From Annona cherimola (taxonomy: Eukaryota; Streptophyta; Magnoliopsida; Magnoliales; Annonaceae), in contig CM059975.1 of the NCBI GenBank assembly GCA_030490835.1, positions 59,883,174-59,947,173 of the forward strand: 64,000 nucleotides of DNA, in the 5' to 3' direction. The notes below the pieces were generated by a model that did not search any database, was not told the origin of the DNA, and saw only the letters and a list, made by a program, of their open reading frames with translations. Every line of letters starts with the position of its first letter. Positions within the stretch are counted from its first letter, which is position 1. Positions 34,721 to 46,497 of this stretch are shown here, one piece after another. The position numbers were made by a program, and so were the translations under genes.

Positions 34721-37125
34721 GACCAGTCCTTGCTAGAGTATCGGATCATTTTTTCTAGAATTTACTTCAATTCCCTGTTGGCCAACTCAACCTGTCCGTT
34801 AGCTTGCGGATGATACGATGTCGTCACTCTATGGCGTACGCCGTATTTGTGTAGAATTGCCATGAACTGCCAATTACAGAAATGGGATCCTCTATCACTA
34901 ATGATTACCCTCGGTGTGCCAAAATGAGTTAAAATGTTCTTCTTGATGAATTTAAGAACTGTTTTAGCATCACCTGCTTGAATTGGAATCACTTCTACCC
35001 ATTTCAAAACATAATCAACAGCAACGAGGATGTATTGGTTTCCGAAGGAGGGAATAAATGGGCCCATGAAGTCAATACCCCAGACATCAAATATTTCCAC
35101 TTCAATGATATTAGTGAGAGGCATCTCATGTTTTTTAGAAATGTTACCTGTCCATTGGCATTGATCGCATCTTTTGACATAAAAATGGGCGTCTTTAAAT
35201 AAAGATGGCCAGTAGAATCTTGATTGAAGTATTTTTGCTGCAGTTTTGTCTCCTTGAAAGTGGCCCCCATATGGCGATGAATGGTAGCTCTGTAGTAGTG
35301 CTTCCTGTTCACACTTTGGAATACATCTCCGATATAACTGATCTGGGCATTGCTTAAATAGATATGGATCATCCCAGAAATAGAATTTAACATCGTGGAG
35401 AAACTTCTTCCTTTGGTGTGAATTCAGCCCCGGAGGCAACATTCGGCTGACGATGTAATTGACGAAGTCTGCATACCATGGTGGTCTACCTGGGGAGATA
35501 GAGAATAGCTGCTCATCCAGAAACACTTCCCAGATTTGCTCCGTATCATGAGCTAACTGGGGTCTTTCAAGATAGGATAGATGGTCAGCGACCTGATTTT
35601 CAGCTCCCTTATGGTCTTTGATTTCGAGGTTGAATTCCTGTAGAAGTAAGACCCATCGAATCAAGTGCAGTTTTGCATCCTTTTTCTCAATCAGATATTT
35701 GATGGCTGAATGGTCTGTGTAAACGATCACCTTAGTTCCTACCAGATAGGCTCTGAATTTGTCAAATACAAATACCACTGCTAGCAGTTCCTTCTCGGTT
35801 GTAGTGTAATTCATTTGTGCCTCATTTAAGGTCTTGCTAGCGTAGTAGATGGAGTGGAAAACCTTATTTTTTCGCTGTCCCAATACTGCTCCCACTGCAT
35901 AGTCACTTGCATAGCACATTAATTCAAATGGGAGATTCCATTCTAGAGAAATAATAATTTGTGCAGATACCGGTTTCTTTTTCAGCTCCTGGAATGCTTC
36001 CATACATTCGCTAGTGAATTCGAATGGCGTATCTTTTTCGAGCAGCGAACATAACGGCTTAGCTATCTTTGAGAAGTCTTTTATGAACTGTCTATAGAAT
36101 TCTGCATGTCCCAAAAAACTGCGAATGCCTTTGACTGAGGTGGGTGGAGGTAATTTCTCGATCATCTCAATTTTAACTTTGTCCACTTCGATTCCATGTT
36201 TAGAGACCTTGTGACCAAGTACGATGCCTTCTTGCACCATAAAATGACACTTTTTCCAGTTAAGAACCAGGTTCGTATCTTCACACCGCTGGAGCATCTT
36301 TGATATGTTGGTTAAACACTCATCGTATGAATTCTCAAATACCGAGAAATCGTCAATGAATACCTCCACAAAATCTTCCACCATGTTAGTGAAAATGGCC
36401 ATTATACATCGTTGAAATGTTCCTAGAGCATTGCATAGGACAAACGGCATTCTCCTGAATGCGAACGTGCCAAATGGACATGTGAACGTGGTCTTTTCTT
36501 GGTCTTTAGGTGTTATCATTATCTGGTGATAACCTGAATAGCCATCCAGAAAGCAGTAGAATTCACGTCCTGCTAACCTGTCCAGCATCTGATTAATGAA
36601 TGGAAGTGAGAAATGATCTTTTCGGGCAGCTTTATTTAGCTTGCAGTAGTCCATGCAAACTCGCCAACCAGTAACTGTTCTAGTCGGGATTAGCTCGCTG
36701 TTTTCATTGGAGACGACCGTCATACCGCCTTTCTTCGGGACACACTACACTGGGCTGACCTAAGAACTGTCGGAGATAGGGTATATCATGCCTGCATCTA
36801 ATCATTTGATGATCTCCTTTTTTACCACTTCTTTCATGATTGGGTTTAGTCTTCTCTGTACTTCGATATATGGCCTGGAATTCTCTTTTACTTGAATCTT
36901 ATACATGCAAAAGGATGGGCTGATGCCTCTGATGTCTGCTATGGTCCATCCTATGGCCTTTTTGTGATCTCTGAGCACTCTGAGCAGTTTTTCTTCCTGC
37001 ACGGGATCAAGTGTAAAAGAAATAATCACTAGGAGTGAGGATTCCGCTCCCAGGAAGGCATATCTGTGGTGTTTTGGCAAAGGTTTCAGCTCCAGGATAG
37101 GCGGCTCTTCAATTAACGGCTTCAA
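34721..37125 (-). pseudogene. Athila pol: reverse transcriptase, RNase H and integrase N-terminal and core
   Basis: One minus-strand frame from 37,125 with stops near 36,800, 36,770, 36,750 and 34,760. Blocks in order: [59 protein letters not shown]; the catalytic FIDDFSV (about 36,340); [17 protein letters not shown]; RNase H with [15 protein letters not shown], where the first catalytic Asp (normally CDASD) is Tyr; [30 protein letters not shown]. Integrase follows: HHCC zinc region ending KRCDQCQ, then [19 protein letters not shown] and [11 protein letters not shown], the three catalytic acids. At 34,721 the frame is cut in KDWS by the gypsy-2 solo LTR. The domain order and motifs are Athila type. 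Confidence 0.94.
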
Positions 37126-37840
37126 CTGTTTAAAAGACTCCGTCTTGAGCTCATCAATTCAAATTTCTGCGGGTATCATGGGAATGCCGAGGGTTGCTGC
37201 AGATAGTGTATCATTTCTGCTAAATCTTCATCCGATTCATTGCCTTCCCCAACGAGCGATGCTTCTAGGATGTCCTTGAAAGCTGAAATTTGGAATTCGG
37301 CTTGCACTACCGAGTCCACCATGTCGATCATTAGACATTCCTCTGGGTCATTTGGTAACTGCATTGCCTTAAACACGCTAAAAGTAACGTGTTCGCTCTG
37401 AACCCACATGGTCAGCTCTCCAGCCTATACATCGATGATGGCTTTTCCCGTTGCGAGGAAGGGTTGACCCAGAATGATTGGCACATCTCGATCTTCTTCA
37501 TAATCCAGAATAATAAAATCAGCAGGAAAGATGAACTTGTCTACCCTGACAAGGACATCTTTGATGATACTGTCTGGATACGTGATGGATCGATCCTCCA
37601 GTTGCAGCGTCACTGTGGTAGGTCAGGCTTCCCCTAGGCCCAATTTTCTAAAAATGGACTTGGGCATGAGATTAATGCTAGCTCCCAAGTCACATAGGGC
37701 TCTCCCAAAGTACTGGTCTCCAATCGTGCATGGAATGGTGAAACTCCCTGGGTCATTGAGTTTAGGAGGCAGCTTCCTTTGCACCCTTGCACTGGTTTCC
37801 TCTGTTAACGCCAACGTTTCGAATTTCGTCAATCACCTTT
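37126..37840 (-). pseudogene. Athila protease region
   Basis: Frame with in-frame stops near 37,834, 37,623, 37,425 and 37,176. It contains RALCDLGASINLMPKSIF (about 37,700), the aspartic protease active site in the D-L/S-G-A form used by Athila, then [20 protein letters not shown] and [13 protein letters not shown]. It continues the gag frame, as expected for a gag-pro polyprotein, and shifts frame before reverse transcriptase (between 37,176 and 37,125). No functional enzyme can be made. Confidence 0.9.
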
Positions 37841-39610
37841 TCTTTGATAGCACGTCTTTCATGAATTTGGCGTAGCACGACATCTGTTCCAAGGCTTCGA
37901 TGAGAGGTATATTAATTTGTAGCTGCTTCAATACCTCAAGAAATTTCTTGAACTGGCCCTCCTTTTTAGGCTTTTCAAATCGCTGAGGAAATGGAGGAGG
38001 CGGCCTTGGATTCGTGGCGATTTCAGCATCCGGTTGCGTCTGAGTTGCCACAGGTTCTTCTGGCTCCTGCGACTGCTGACTCAAAGGATTAGTGGGTTCA
38101 ATTACTGATTCTGATGGAATTGCATTGGGTAACTGCTTTCCACTACGCAATGTGACTACTTGGACTTGTTCTTTGCCTTTTCCCTTCGTGTTTTGCTCGG
38201 TGTCGCTCGGCAATGATCCTTGAGGTCGATTGTTCAGAGCTGAGGCCAGCTGACCTATCCGAGCATCCAGGTTCCTGTTCATCGTGATCTGGGATTGCAT
38301 AAACTACATGAAGAGATTTTCCAGATCTGATTTCTTCTCTTCTTACGGTGGTGGATTGAACTGCATTGGTCTTACAGGCTGTTACTGCGGCATCTGCTAT
38401 GAGAATCTAGGCGGCTGATTCGTCCTTGTCTGGTTGCTCCATGAGAAGTTAGGATGATTCCTCCAGCCTGGGTTGTAATTATTTCCATACTGATTCGCTG
38501 GGTTTCTCTGGAAATTTCTCACGTAATTAATGGACTCCGGGTTGGAGGCACATTCATCACTGGGATGGCCGAATTCACCACACCACGTGCAAATGTCTGC
38601 TGCAGTCGACTGCTGTGGTGTAGACGCCCCTAATGCACTGACGTTGGCTGGCCAGGATAAGTTCTGGATTTGACGAGATAAATCATCGATGTAGGCCTTT
38701 ATCGATGAAACCGCGTCCAGTTGGAGTAGACCGTCACCTCGGCTCCTGTCAGATGGCAGTTGGTAAGTATTGGCCGCCATATTTTCGAGTAGGGCATATG
38801 ATTCTCGATAGCTTTTCCGTAGCAAAGAACCGTTCGACGAAGAATCCGCCATATGACGGGTAGGATCCTGGAGACCGTTATAGAAAATCTGAATTTGGAC
38901 CCACGGCTGAATTCCATGATGCGGACATTTTCGAAGTAGGTCTTTGAAATGGTCTCACGCCTCTGATAAGGTCTCCTCTCTGTGCTGCTTGAACGAGACT
39001 ATATCCATTCTCAGCTTGGCTAGCTTGGCAGGCGGAAAGTATTTCTCCAAGAAGTTTTGAGCCAAGTCGTTCCATGTGTTGATGGAGTTCGGTGGCAAAG
39101 AGTCTAGCCACTCCGAAGCTCGATCACGCAGAGAAAATGGAAATGTTCTAAGTCGTATTGCCTCATTGGAGACTCCGTTCTGCTTGAATGTGTTTATAAT
39201 CTGCAGAAAGTTCCGCAGATGGCGGTGCGGGTCTTCAGATGCTAGACCTCCGAACTGCCCAATAGACTAGAACATCTAGAAAATCACCGGTTTGATTTCG
39301 AAGTTATTGGTGTCGATCGGAGGAGGTGCAATGCTAGTCTGAACATCATTTTGGCCAAGCGTAATCAGTTCCCAAATGGGTTGGTCCAAATCATCTTGAG
39401 GTGGATGATTTGGGATTTCAATCCTTTGATTTTCTTGTTGATCTACATGAACATTTTCATCCTAGTTTTTGATGTGCTCCATCGTATGCTGTTGGTTTCT
39501 AGCCTCCTTGCTCTTTCGACACCTTCTCAAATAAGTTCGTTCGGGTTCCGGATCAAAAGGAATAATAATCTCCTTTCTGTCTCTGCCTCGGCGCATGCAA
39601 TTTGTGAATA
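37841..39610 (-). pseudogene. Athila gag
   Basis: On the minus strand the conserved gag domain starts at about 39,300 (FEIKPVIF, stop, MF, stop, SIGQFGGLASEDPHRHL) and runs through LRTFPFSLRDRASEWLDSLP and TWNDLAQNFLEKYFPPAK, with a stop in LSEA-stop-DHFKDLLRKCPHHG (usually Trp). A zinc knuckle CX2CX4HX4C (CTWCGEFGHPSDEC, about 38,575) is intact. An Asn/Pro-rich segment, stops around 38,300-38,400, and the block QVVTLRSGKQLP follow, and the region ends toward protease. At least six stops. Gag would package Athila RNA; the domain order is standard for the lineage. Confidence 0.9.
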
Positions 39611-39736
39611 ATCTGTAAAAACCAATGAAATTGAACTAGTAGAAAAAGAAATTCTAAACTAAAAGAAATTATGAAAATAAACTATTCTACAGAATTATAC
39701 AAGAAAGCAATAAAACTAAAAATAATTAGCCAACAG

Positions 39737-39761
39737 TTCCTCGGCAGCGGCGCCAAAAACT
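39737..39761 (-). other. Athila primer binding site (tRNA-Asp)
   Basis: Minus strand reads TTGGCGCCGCTGCCGAGGA a few bases after the 5' LTR end. TGGCGCCGNTGCCGNGGA is the tRNA-Asp complement used by Athila elements. One or two changes from the usual form. Confidence 0.85.
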
Positions 39762-40473
39762 TGACAAGCTGTGTATATGTCAATTAAAATGCTCGCTATT
39801 TACGCAAGTATACGTGCCGTGTCAAGTAATAAAAAATGAGTAGAGTATCGTTCCCACGAGGAATTGTTAACCGAATTATTAATTAGTTAAACTGCGATCT
39901 ATGGATGGAAAATTTTGGTTTTGTGATTTAACTAAGCTAACGATTGCAATGAGAAATTAGAGTGAAAGTTCGAGACTACTGGATACTTTGAACGGGTTTT
40001 CTGATTAGGGATGGTAGATGGATAGCTTGGAATCCTTGAATCTAAACTATATTGCTCTGGTTCTTTTCTAATTGAATTGCATATGGATTTACTAGCCCAA
40101 GTTCATATATCTTTATATATGTCTTCCAACATTATATAAAACTAATTACACCCTATTTAATTGCTATGTTCCCATGCCATTAAATAAAGTGAAATTGATA
40201 AGTTCATAACTTGTATAATGACTACACAGGGTTTAACGGTATATTTCTATTCGTTAAACAACTCTCCTTACACAAAGGTCGAAACCTATGCCTTGCACAT
40301 GGATCTGGCAGAGATTTTTCTCTTCCAAGGATAAATCAAGCAATTAAATCATCTTACAAGGTAGCTGATCTTGTAAACAGCATTCAATCCACACATGCAA
40401 AGGTAAATCACACACAATCATGCATAAAATCAACTATTCATTCCTGAATATTTTAAGAACCAAGAAACAATAT

Positions 40474-42178
40474 TGTTGGTCCCGAGTTAATGGCAATTAC
40501 CCAAGAGGGGAGGGGTGAATTGGGTATTTAAAATCTTTCAACTTAAACAGAAACTTTACCCCGGATTAATCTAGTCCCCTTTATGAAGAAACAAAATAGA
40601 AAGCAATATAGTGTAGAGAGCATAAATAAAAATCAACAAACAAGGTTTTTATAGTGGTTCGGACAATCTCCCTACTCTACTCTTCCAAGCTCACACCTCT
40701 TGTGACTTAGGTTCCACTATTGTATTTCACAAATACAACTAGAGCCACTACTCTCTTCTAGATTCCAGCTCTAGGGGGCATCAACAATCCATAGCACAAG
40801 TAGGTGACGAGTTCCACTCCAATCACACACTACTTTGCTTACACTTGATCTTAGTTACCCAAACTAAATCAAGTTCAATACAACAAAAAATAACAAAAGA
40901 AAGTTTCTACACATTACTGTTGTGTAGAGACAGATTTGGCGCAGAGAAGAACTTGTAACGTAGGCTTAATGATTCAGCAAGAAGCTCTTGGCAGTTTGGA
41001 AGCGAAGTTCTTCTTTTATATGATGGCTTGATCACTTAATGCTCTTGAAGATGGGAGTTATGCTTATTCAATGAACTCTCAGCCACCCTCCTCGTTCATA
41101 TTGAATGCCTTATAAAATTTGCGAGGGAATCCAAACGTTTGGAGGTAGGTGGCGCGCATTTAATGCGCCAACGTTCGGAAAATTTTCGACCGTTGCGACC
41201 CAAGTCGCAGGTGGAGTCGACTTCGGATGCGACTTCACCCAAGTCGCAGATGGAGTCGACTTCGGGTGCGACTTCGCCTGTCCGCAGCTTCTTCAAGTTC
41301 CATTCTGGGTCGACTTGGTCCTCGACTTGACCCAAGTCGCAGGTGAAGTCGACTTCGGTTGCGACTTCACTTCTTCAGCTTGCTAGTTGAACTTGAAGTT
41401 CTTGGAATGCCTTGCTTTCTTGAATTTCTTCATGTTTGATTGTTCTTCCTTTGATTATATCTTTTGCAGCTTAGCATAATCATCCTAGCTTGATGTCCTT
41501 TTAGCTTCGTGACTTGCAAACTTTGAATCCTTGTAATCTTGAGTACTTGAATCTTAAAATGCATGGAAGATGTCTGAGTAAGTGTTCATGATCCAATCAT
41601 GATGGATTCATGCAGCCCTGCTTGCTTTGATCTTCATTTGATCCTTATTTGGTCCATGTTGAGTGTCTGAGTTGAATTGATCTTCATTTCCACTTGAATC
41701 TAGCATTGAGCCGTCTTGATCTGCAAGTTCCGCACTGAAGTCGAAGCTGAAGTCAACTTGGTCTGCGACTTCACCCAAGTCGCATGCGGAGTCGACTTGG
41801 GATGCGACTTCAGCAGCTCTCGTCCCCAATTTCAACTCTGGATGAAAATGACGCCTCGAAGTCGAAGCTGGAGTCGACTTGGTCTGCGACTTCACCCAAG
41901 TCGCATGCGGAGTCGACTTAGGATGCGACTTCGACACCTCTCATTCTTGATTTCAACTCTAGAAGGAAATGACGTCTTGAAGTCGCTGCTGGGGATCGAC
42001 TTGGCCTAAGTCGATGCCTAAGTCGACTTGGAAATCGACTTGACTTGTCATGCTTCATATTCTTCACTTCTATAACCTTTAATCATCTTCACACACATGT
42101 TAGTAATCAAAACTTACCCAAATTGGTTTGTTAATCATCAAAACATAGACTTGGCTTATTTTCCACATGTTTCCAACA
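40474..42178 (-). mobile_element. Sirevirus solo LTR #4, reverse orientation
   Basis: Plus strand TGTTGGTCCC to TTTCCAACA, 1,705 bases, flanked by perfect AATAT repeats (40,469-40,473 and 42,179-42,183). The empty site is intact in the other Athila LTR near 22,886 (CAATATAGTTTAG). Palindrome array at about 41,195-41,375 and 41,735-42,040. Confidence 0.93.
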
Positions 42179-42374
42179 AATATAGTTTAGAATTCAAATC
42201 ATCCTAACTATCCATCTAATGGAGGTTTAGTTCAAAGACATGATCTTAACATCTAATACATCCATATAAAAAGTATCCATAAAGGCAGAGAAAGAAAATT
42301 GGAAAGAATAAGAAAAACTGTTTTCTGGCGGTTTCCACCAACGGGACTTGAATCCTTTCTTCAATCCGAGCTTT

Positions 42375-42690
42375 AATCTTGATTTCCGCTTTCTCTTGCA
42401 CTTTAGTTCGTACTCCGTCTCTCCCCCCTTTTTCCTCTCTCGCGTGCAAACTCCTAGGAATTACTTATAGAGTCCCTTTGCGCAGCTTACGCACTGAAGT
42501 TTTCGCGTACAGATGCGTATTGGCGCCTAGGCGCCCCTCTCTTGATTTTCGCTTTCTCTTGCACTTTAGTTTGTACTCCGTCTCTCCCCCCTTTTTCCTC
42601 TCTCGCGCGCAAACCCCTAGGAATTACCTTTGTGCAGCTTACGCACTGAAGTTTTCGCGTACGGATGCGTATTGGAGCCTAGGTGCCAAC
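42375..42690 (-). repeat. Tandem duplication of ~165 bases in Athila 5' LTR
   Basis: Two copies of a block that starts TTGATTTCCGCTTTCTC and passes CTCCCCCCTTTTTCCTC to the palindrome with GCGTATTGG. The 3' LTR has one copy (about 23,070-23,190). The second copy is slightly shorter and lacks CTTATAGAGTCCC. Confidence 0.75.
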
Positions 42691-43126
42691 TCCCTAGACT
42701 GTTCTTACTTGGAGCTTAACCCTTGAAATCTTGTGATGGATCATGCCTGGTGCCTGGGCGCCAACTCTCTGGAAGCCATGCTGTCAGCTGTGTGTGCTAA
42801 AATGGTCAAGGCACATAGGGTGGAGGCTGGGTGCCAATGAGTGGTGCCTAGGCGCCATCCATCTGCCTCTGGTTGCCTCAGCTTGCATTCAACTCGTCCG
42901 CTTGGCCTTCACACGCCCAATCCTTCCTGCAAAAGATGGAAAACTAAGTAAATGAACTAAAATGCCTAAATAATACTAAAAATACCTAAAAACTAAATAA
43001 TGCTCCTAAAATGCAAAGCGAGTGAAAATTAAGCTAAATGTATACAAACTAAGCCTAATCTCTCGAACTAATGCACAAATCAAGTCTGAAATGGGCCATG
43101 ATAACTCGTAAAAATACGAGTTATCA

Positions 43127-43649
43127 CTCAAGCATAGAAAGTGCAAGAGCCTTAGAATTAGAAACATTAAGAACCCAAGAAGAACAAGAGCAGTTTAATT
43201 GTGACACTAAGGAGCATGATATGGGAAAAGAAAGGAGCAAGAAGATAGTAATAAGAATAATGAAGTCAAACTCTATCTCAGTAGGTGCTCCAACGTGTAG
43301 AAATTGTCAAAGGTGTCATTTTGGCAAATGTTTAAAAGGTTCTAATAAATGTTATAGGTGTGGCCAGACTGGTCATATAGCAAAAAACTGCAGAAGTGCT
43401 GAGGAAAAATTATTAAAGTGCTTCATTTGTGATCAAGTAGGACACGTTGCCACCAAATGTCCGAACAAAGCACAGGAAGCAAGAGGTCAAGGGAGATCTG
43501 CCCAGCAAAGGAATATAACTGTTAACCAACAAGGTACCTCTACTAACCCAGTGCGGATGTATGCGTTGACTCACAAAGAGTCACAAGAACAAGGAGAGGA
43601 AGAAGTTGCAGGTATGGATGATGAATTAATTAATGATGACATTATGTGA
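43127..43649 (+). pseudogene. gypsy-1 gag, C-terminal part with zinc knuckles
   Basis: Frame resumes after the Athila insertion at SSIESARALELE. Two intact CX2CX4HX4C knuckles lie close together: CYRCGQTGHIAKNC (about 43,350-43,390) and CFICDQVGHVATKC (about 43,420-43,460). A Cys-rich run CRNCQRCHFGKC precedes them. The tail is Gln/Glu-rich and ends TGA at 43,647. The knuckles bind element RNA in intact particles. Where protease would normally begin (an ALTHKE-type end leading to D-S/T-G) the frame stops, and no pol follows. Confidence 0.9.
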
Positions 43650-43792
43650 TTTCCATATCAACTACTCCTGCACTGTTAGTAGAAAGAATGAATAGTGTCT
43701 CTATGTAAAAACCCCTATATGTGAAAGGTGCAGTGGAAGTATGATGGATTGTAACAGGTTTCGGGACGAAATCTTTTGTAAGGGGGGAGGAT
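43650..43792 (+). other. gypsy-1 short 3' internal region and purine tract
   Basis: About 140 bases that include ACAGGTTTCGGGACGAAATC and AAGGGGGGAGGAT before the 3' LTR. The first piece resembles the very end of pol plus spacer in full-length relatives, so pol was probably removed by one large internal deletion in the founder. Confidence 0.7.
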
Positions 43793-46497
43793 TGTGAAAC
43801 CCCGACCGTATATGCGTCATTTCGAGATTGTAACCCTAGATTTTTTGTAATTATTTTTATGATAAATGAAAATTAATGAATTATATTGATGGATATGTGT
43901 ATTGAAGATTAAAATAATGCAATTAGGAATTTAACCCACGTGAATAGTGCTCATGAATAGTATACATGAATAGTAACCGGGGATTAAGACACGTGATTAA
44001 GAGTTAATCACTTGGATTAACCTAATCACAAAAAGATAAAAAAGGGATTTAATCACTACAAGACAAAATAGCATTACTTTTTGTTATTTTAATCCAAATT
44101 TTGATTTTTGTGGAAAAATAAAGAAAAATTCATAATTTGCAATCCGGGCGTCAGATTTCGATAAAAAATTTTATGGATGGTTAAAAATTCATGATGAACA
44201 TGATGAATGGGTTAAGATGTGATGAAAATCACAAATCAAGAGTCAAGATGAAACGTCAAATGGTGATAAAAAAGTAACTTATCTTTTACATTAATGTTAC
44301 TTTTGACTTTTTATTTAAATAAATAATTTAAAATTTTTAAAAATAATTAAAACAGCAGATTCAGCAGGGGCATGGCAGGGGTTGGTTGGGAAATTTTGAT
44401 CAAATCAATGGTCCATGATCATCATCATCCAAAATCAACGGTTAGGATTTATTTAGCTTAAATTAAATAATTTTAAAAAAAATAAAAAAAAATAGAACTT
44501 CATAGGGTGGACTGGAGCAGGCATAGGGTGGCTTCTCTTGGCTCAATGCATTTTTTAAATTATAAAAAATACATTTTTATAATTAAATACCTCAAGAAAG
44601 GGGTAAAATCCAATTTGATGAAAAATCAAAAAGTATAAATAGGACAGCAGGGGGGACGTCCAAGGCATCATTTCTTACAGCTATACTTGAGAAATCCCAG
44701 CTCTCAAACCCTCCCACACATCCAAGGAAGAAGAGGAGAAAGTTAGAGAGAGAAAGTGTTAAAAAAGGGAGATATCTCCACTTCGGGTAAGTGATTTCTA
44801 CCCAAATTTCTTTTTGATGTTAAGTAAAGTAAAACTATGCTTAGATAATTTCTAAGCATGAGAAAATAAGTATATTTATAATGCTTAATCGGAATTATGC
44901 CGAAACATCAAAAATTTGAAGCAAAGATGGAGCATTCGGGAAGATAGCATATGATATGTGTAAATAATGCTCAAAAAATGATAAATAATGATTTGGAATG
45001 TATGAATATGATAAATATGATGTTGGAATGATGATAGATTAATTTCATAATTTTTAGAATTAAGGATTATGCTTAAGTGAATTTATGTTGATTTTTAGTA
45101 TATGAAAAAATGATTTATTTAGCCAAGTAAATGATGATAAATTTAAAATCTATAAAATTTCCCATGATATGCTAAGCATAAGCTATATCATGGTATTTTT
45201 TATTTTTGAAAAAAATGTCAATTTTTGGAACCCATGAACAGTAACCCACATTGCTGTGAACAGTAATCTCGGGGTGAACAATGATTTACTACAGTAACTG
45301 CTATAGTAATCTGCTAAGTAAACAGCGTGATTTTGGAAAAATTGAGATTTATTTTTATAAGGATGTATGGATGGAATTTTTAAGGATTTATGGATAAAAA
45401 TCCATATAAGGAAATAATGACCAAGTATTTTTAAAGTTAACCTCTATAAGAAAGTATGGAGGAAATAAGGTCATAAATGAATATAACATATGTATGATAA
45501 AGTATGTATATCCTTTTCATTTGTATAGGAAAAGGAAAGGAAAGGAAAGGATAAAGGATTCAGACTGAAGCAAAACAGAGGTAAGCAAGCAAATTTTTTG
45601 AAAATAATTTTATATGTTTTATATTGCAACCATGAAATATGTCAGAATTGCTTTATCATAAGCAAATTCATATAGAAGTAAGGAGAAATGTTGAGTTATG
45701 TGGGAATTGCTTTATCATAAGCAAATCCATATGGAAGTAAGGAGAAATGTTGAGTTATGTGGGAATTGCTTTATCATAAGCAAATCCTTATGAAAATAAG
45801 GAAAAATGTGGAAATGGTTGCATTATAATGGAAAAGAAAAATTTTGATTTCCAAATAATATTTGGTTTTATCAAATGAATTTAAAATGATTTATTAAAAT
45901 GTTGTGAAGCAGATTTAAGGAAGGCCAACCGATAATCAATTTGAATAAAGATTTTTTTAAAGTAATGACTAAAGGATCATATAGAAGTAACTCATGTGTC
46001 ATGTGGACAAAGAATATGATACCATATAAAGAAAATGAATTATGCATTGGTATATCCTTTGTTCATGAAAAACCCAGAAATTGGAAGAAAAGCGTTTGCA
46101 AAATCTTTTGTCTTTAGATATTAAAATATTTCCGAAATTGTTTTACCGCTCAAAATTTATTTAAAAACATTTTAGCAAAATTTTGAAATTACTATTTCTC
46201 AAATATTTCCTTCAAATATTTTAAATGATTTAGAAATGTGTTATTTAAATATTTTCAAAATTATTTAAGGTTGGTCATCCTTACAAAATATTTTTATTAA
46301 CTTGTTGACTTGGGTTGTGCCAAGTTTTCGAGTTAGAAAAAGGAATACAGGCCGAGGTCTGTACTATTTTAAAATGACATGCTACTATCAAGTTTTGAAA
46401 AGGAAGAGTCACAGACTAGGGTCTGTGGAGTTTTATAAAAAGCATGCTAGCATATGAATATGGAGAAAGGAATGTGCGCATGAGTTATGTACTAGGT
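43793..46497 (+). repeat. gypsy-1 3' LTR, truncated
   Basis: Starts TGTGAAACCCCGACC and matches the 5' LTR to ATGTACTAGGT, then stops; roughly 0.85 kb including the ...GCTACA end is missing. TATA box from 44,634. A local triplication of a segment with GAATTGCTTTATCATAAGC (about 45,645-45,785) is similar to that in the second copy (about 17,500-17,640). Confidence 0.87.

Larger units (their letters stand above)
22180..43126 (-). mobile_element. Athila element (Ty3/gypsy), reverse orientation, with four nested solo LTRs
   Basis: Read on the minus strand: 5' LTR (43,126-39,762), tRNA-Asp primer site (about 39,754-39,737), gag, protease, reverse transcriptase, RNase H, integrase, long 3' untranslated region, purine tract, 3' LTR (23,609-22,180). 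LTR ends are TGATAACTCGTA and ...GCTYGTCA. It is inserted in the gypsy-1 gag: the flanks CTCAAGCA match before 22,180 and after 43,126 (eight bases, longer than the usual five; the extra match may be chance). Stops and frameshifts are spread through gag and pol and one RNase H catalytic Asp is lost, so it is inactive. In the first 100 or so aligned LTR bases I count about seven differences, all transitions. Confidence 0.93.
39762..43126 (-). repeat. Athila 5' LTR, interrupted by Sirevirus solo LTR #4
   Basis: Plus-strand ends TGACAAGCTG and CGAGTTATCA. Without the nested insertion it is about 1.65 kb, about 225 bases longer than the 3' LTR, mostly because of an internal tandem duplication at about 42,375-42,690. 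It carries GGCGCCTAGGCGCC-type palindromes near 42,521, 42,674, 42,748 and 42,844, all but one decayed. Confidence 0.9.
457..46497 (+). mobile_element. gypsy-1: gag-only Ty3/gypsy element that hosts the other insertions
   Basis: The 5' LTR starts TGTGAAACCCCG at 457 and ends ...GCGCTACA at 5,651. A tRNA-Met type primer site (TGGTATCAGAGC) follows. Gag lies in two pieces (21,298-22,179 and 43,127-43,649), and a purine tract abuts a second TGTGAAACCCCG at 43,793, the 3' LTR. Between the gag zinc knuckles and the purine tract are only about 140 bases, so protease, reverse transcriptase, RNase H and integrase are absent. This is the layout of non-autonomous gag-only elements (TR-GAG type). Without nested insertions each LTR would be about 3.5 kb. 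The 3' LTR is truncated at about 46,497, so the outer target-site duplication cannot be checked. Gag and primer site suggest a Tekay/Del-like chromovirus, but without pol that is tentative. Confidence 0.8.

Noticed and set aside
22180..43126. Two separate Athila elements rather than one
   Set aside because: Integrase halves rejoin in frame across the GACCA site and the two LTRs share ends and flanking CTCAAGCA, so a single element explains it.
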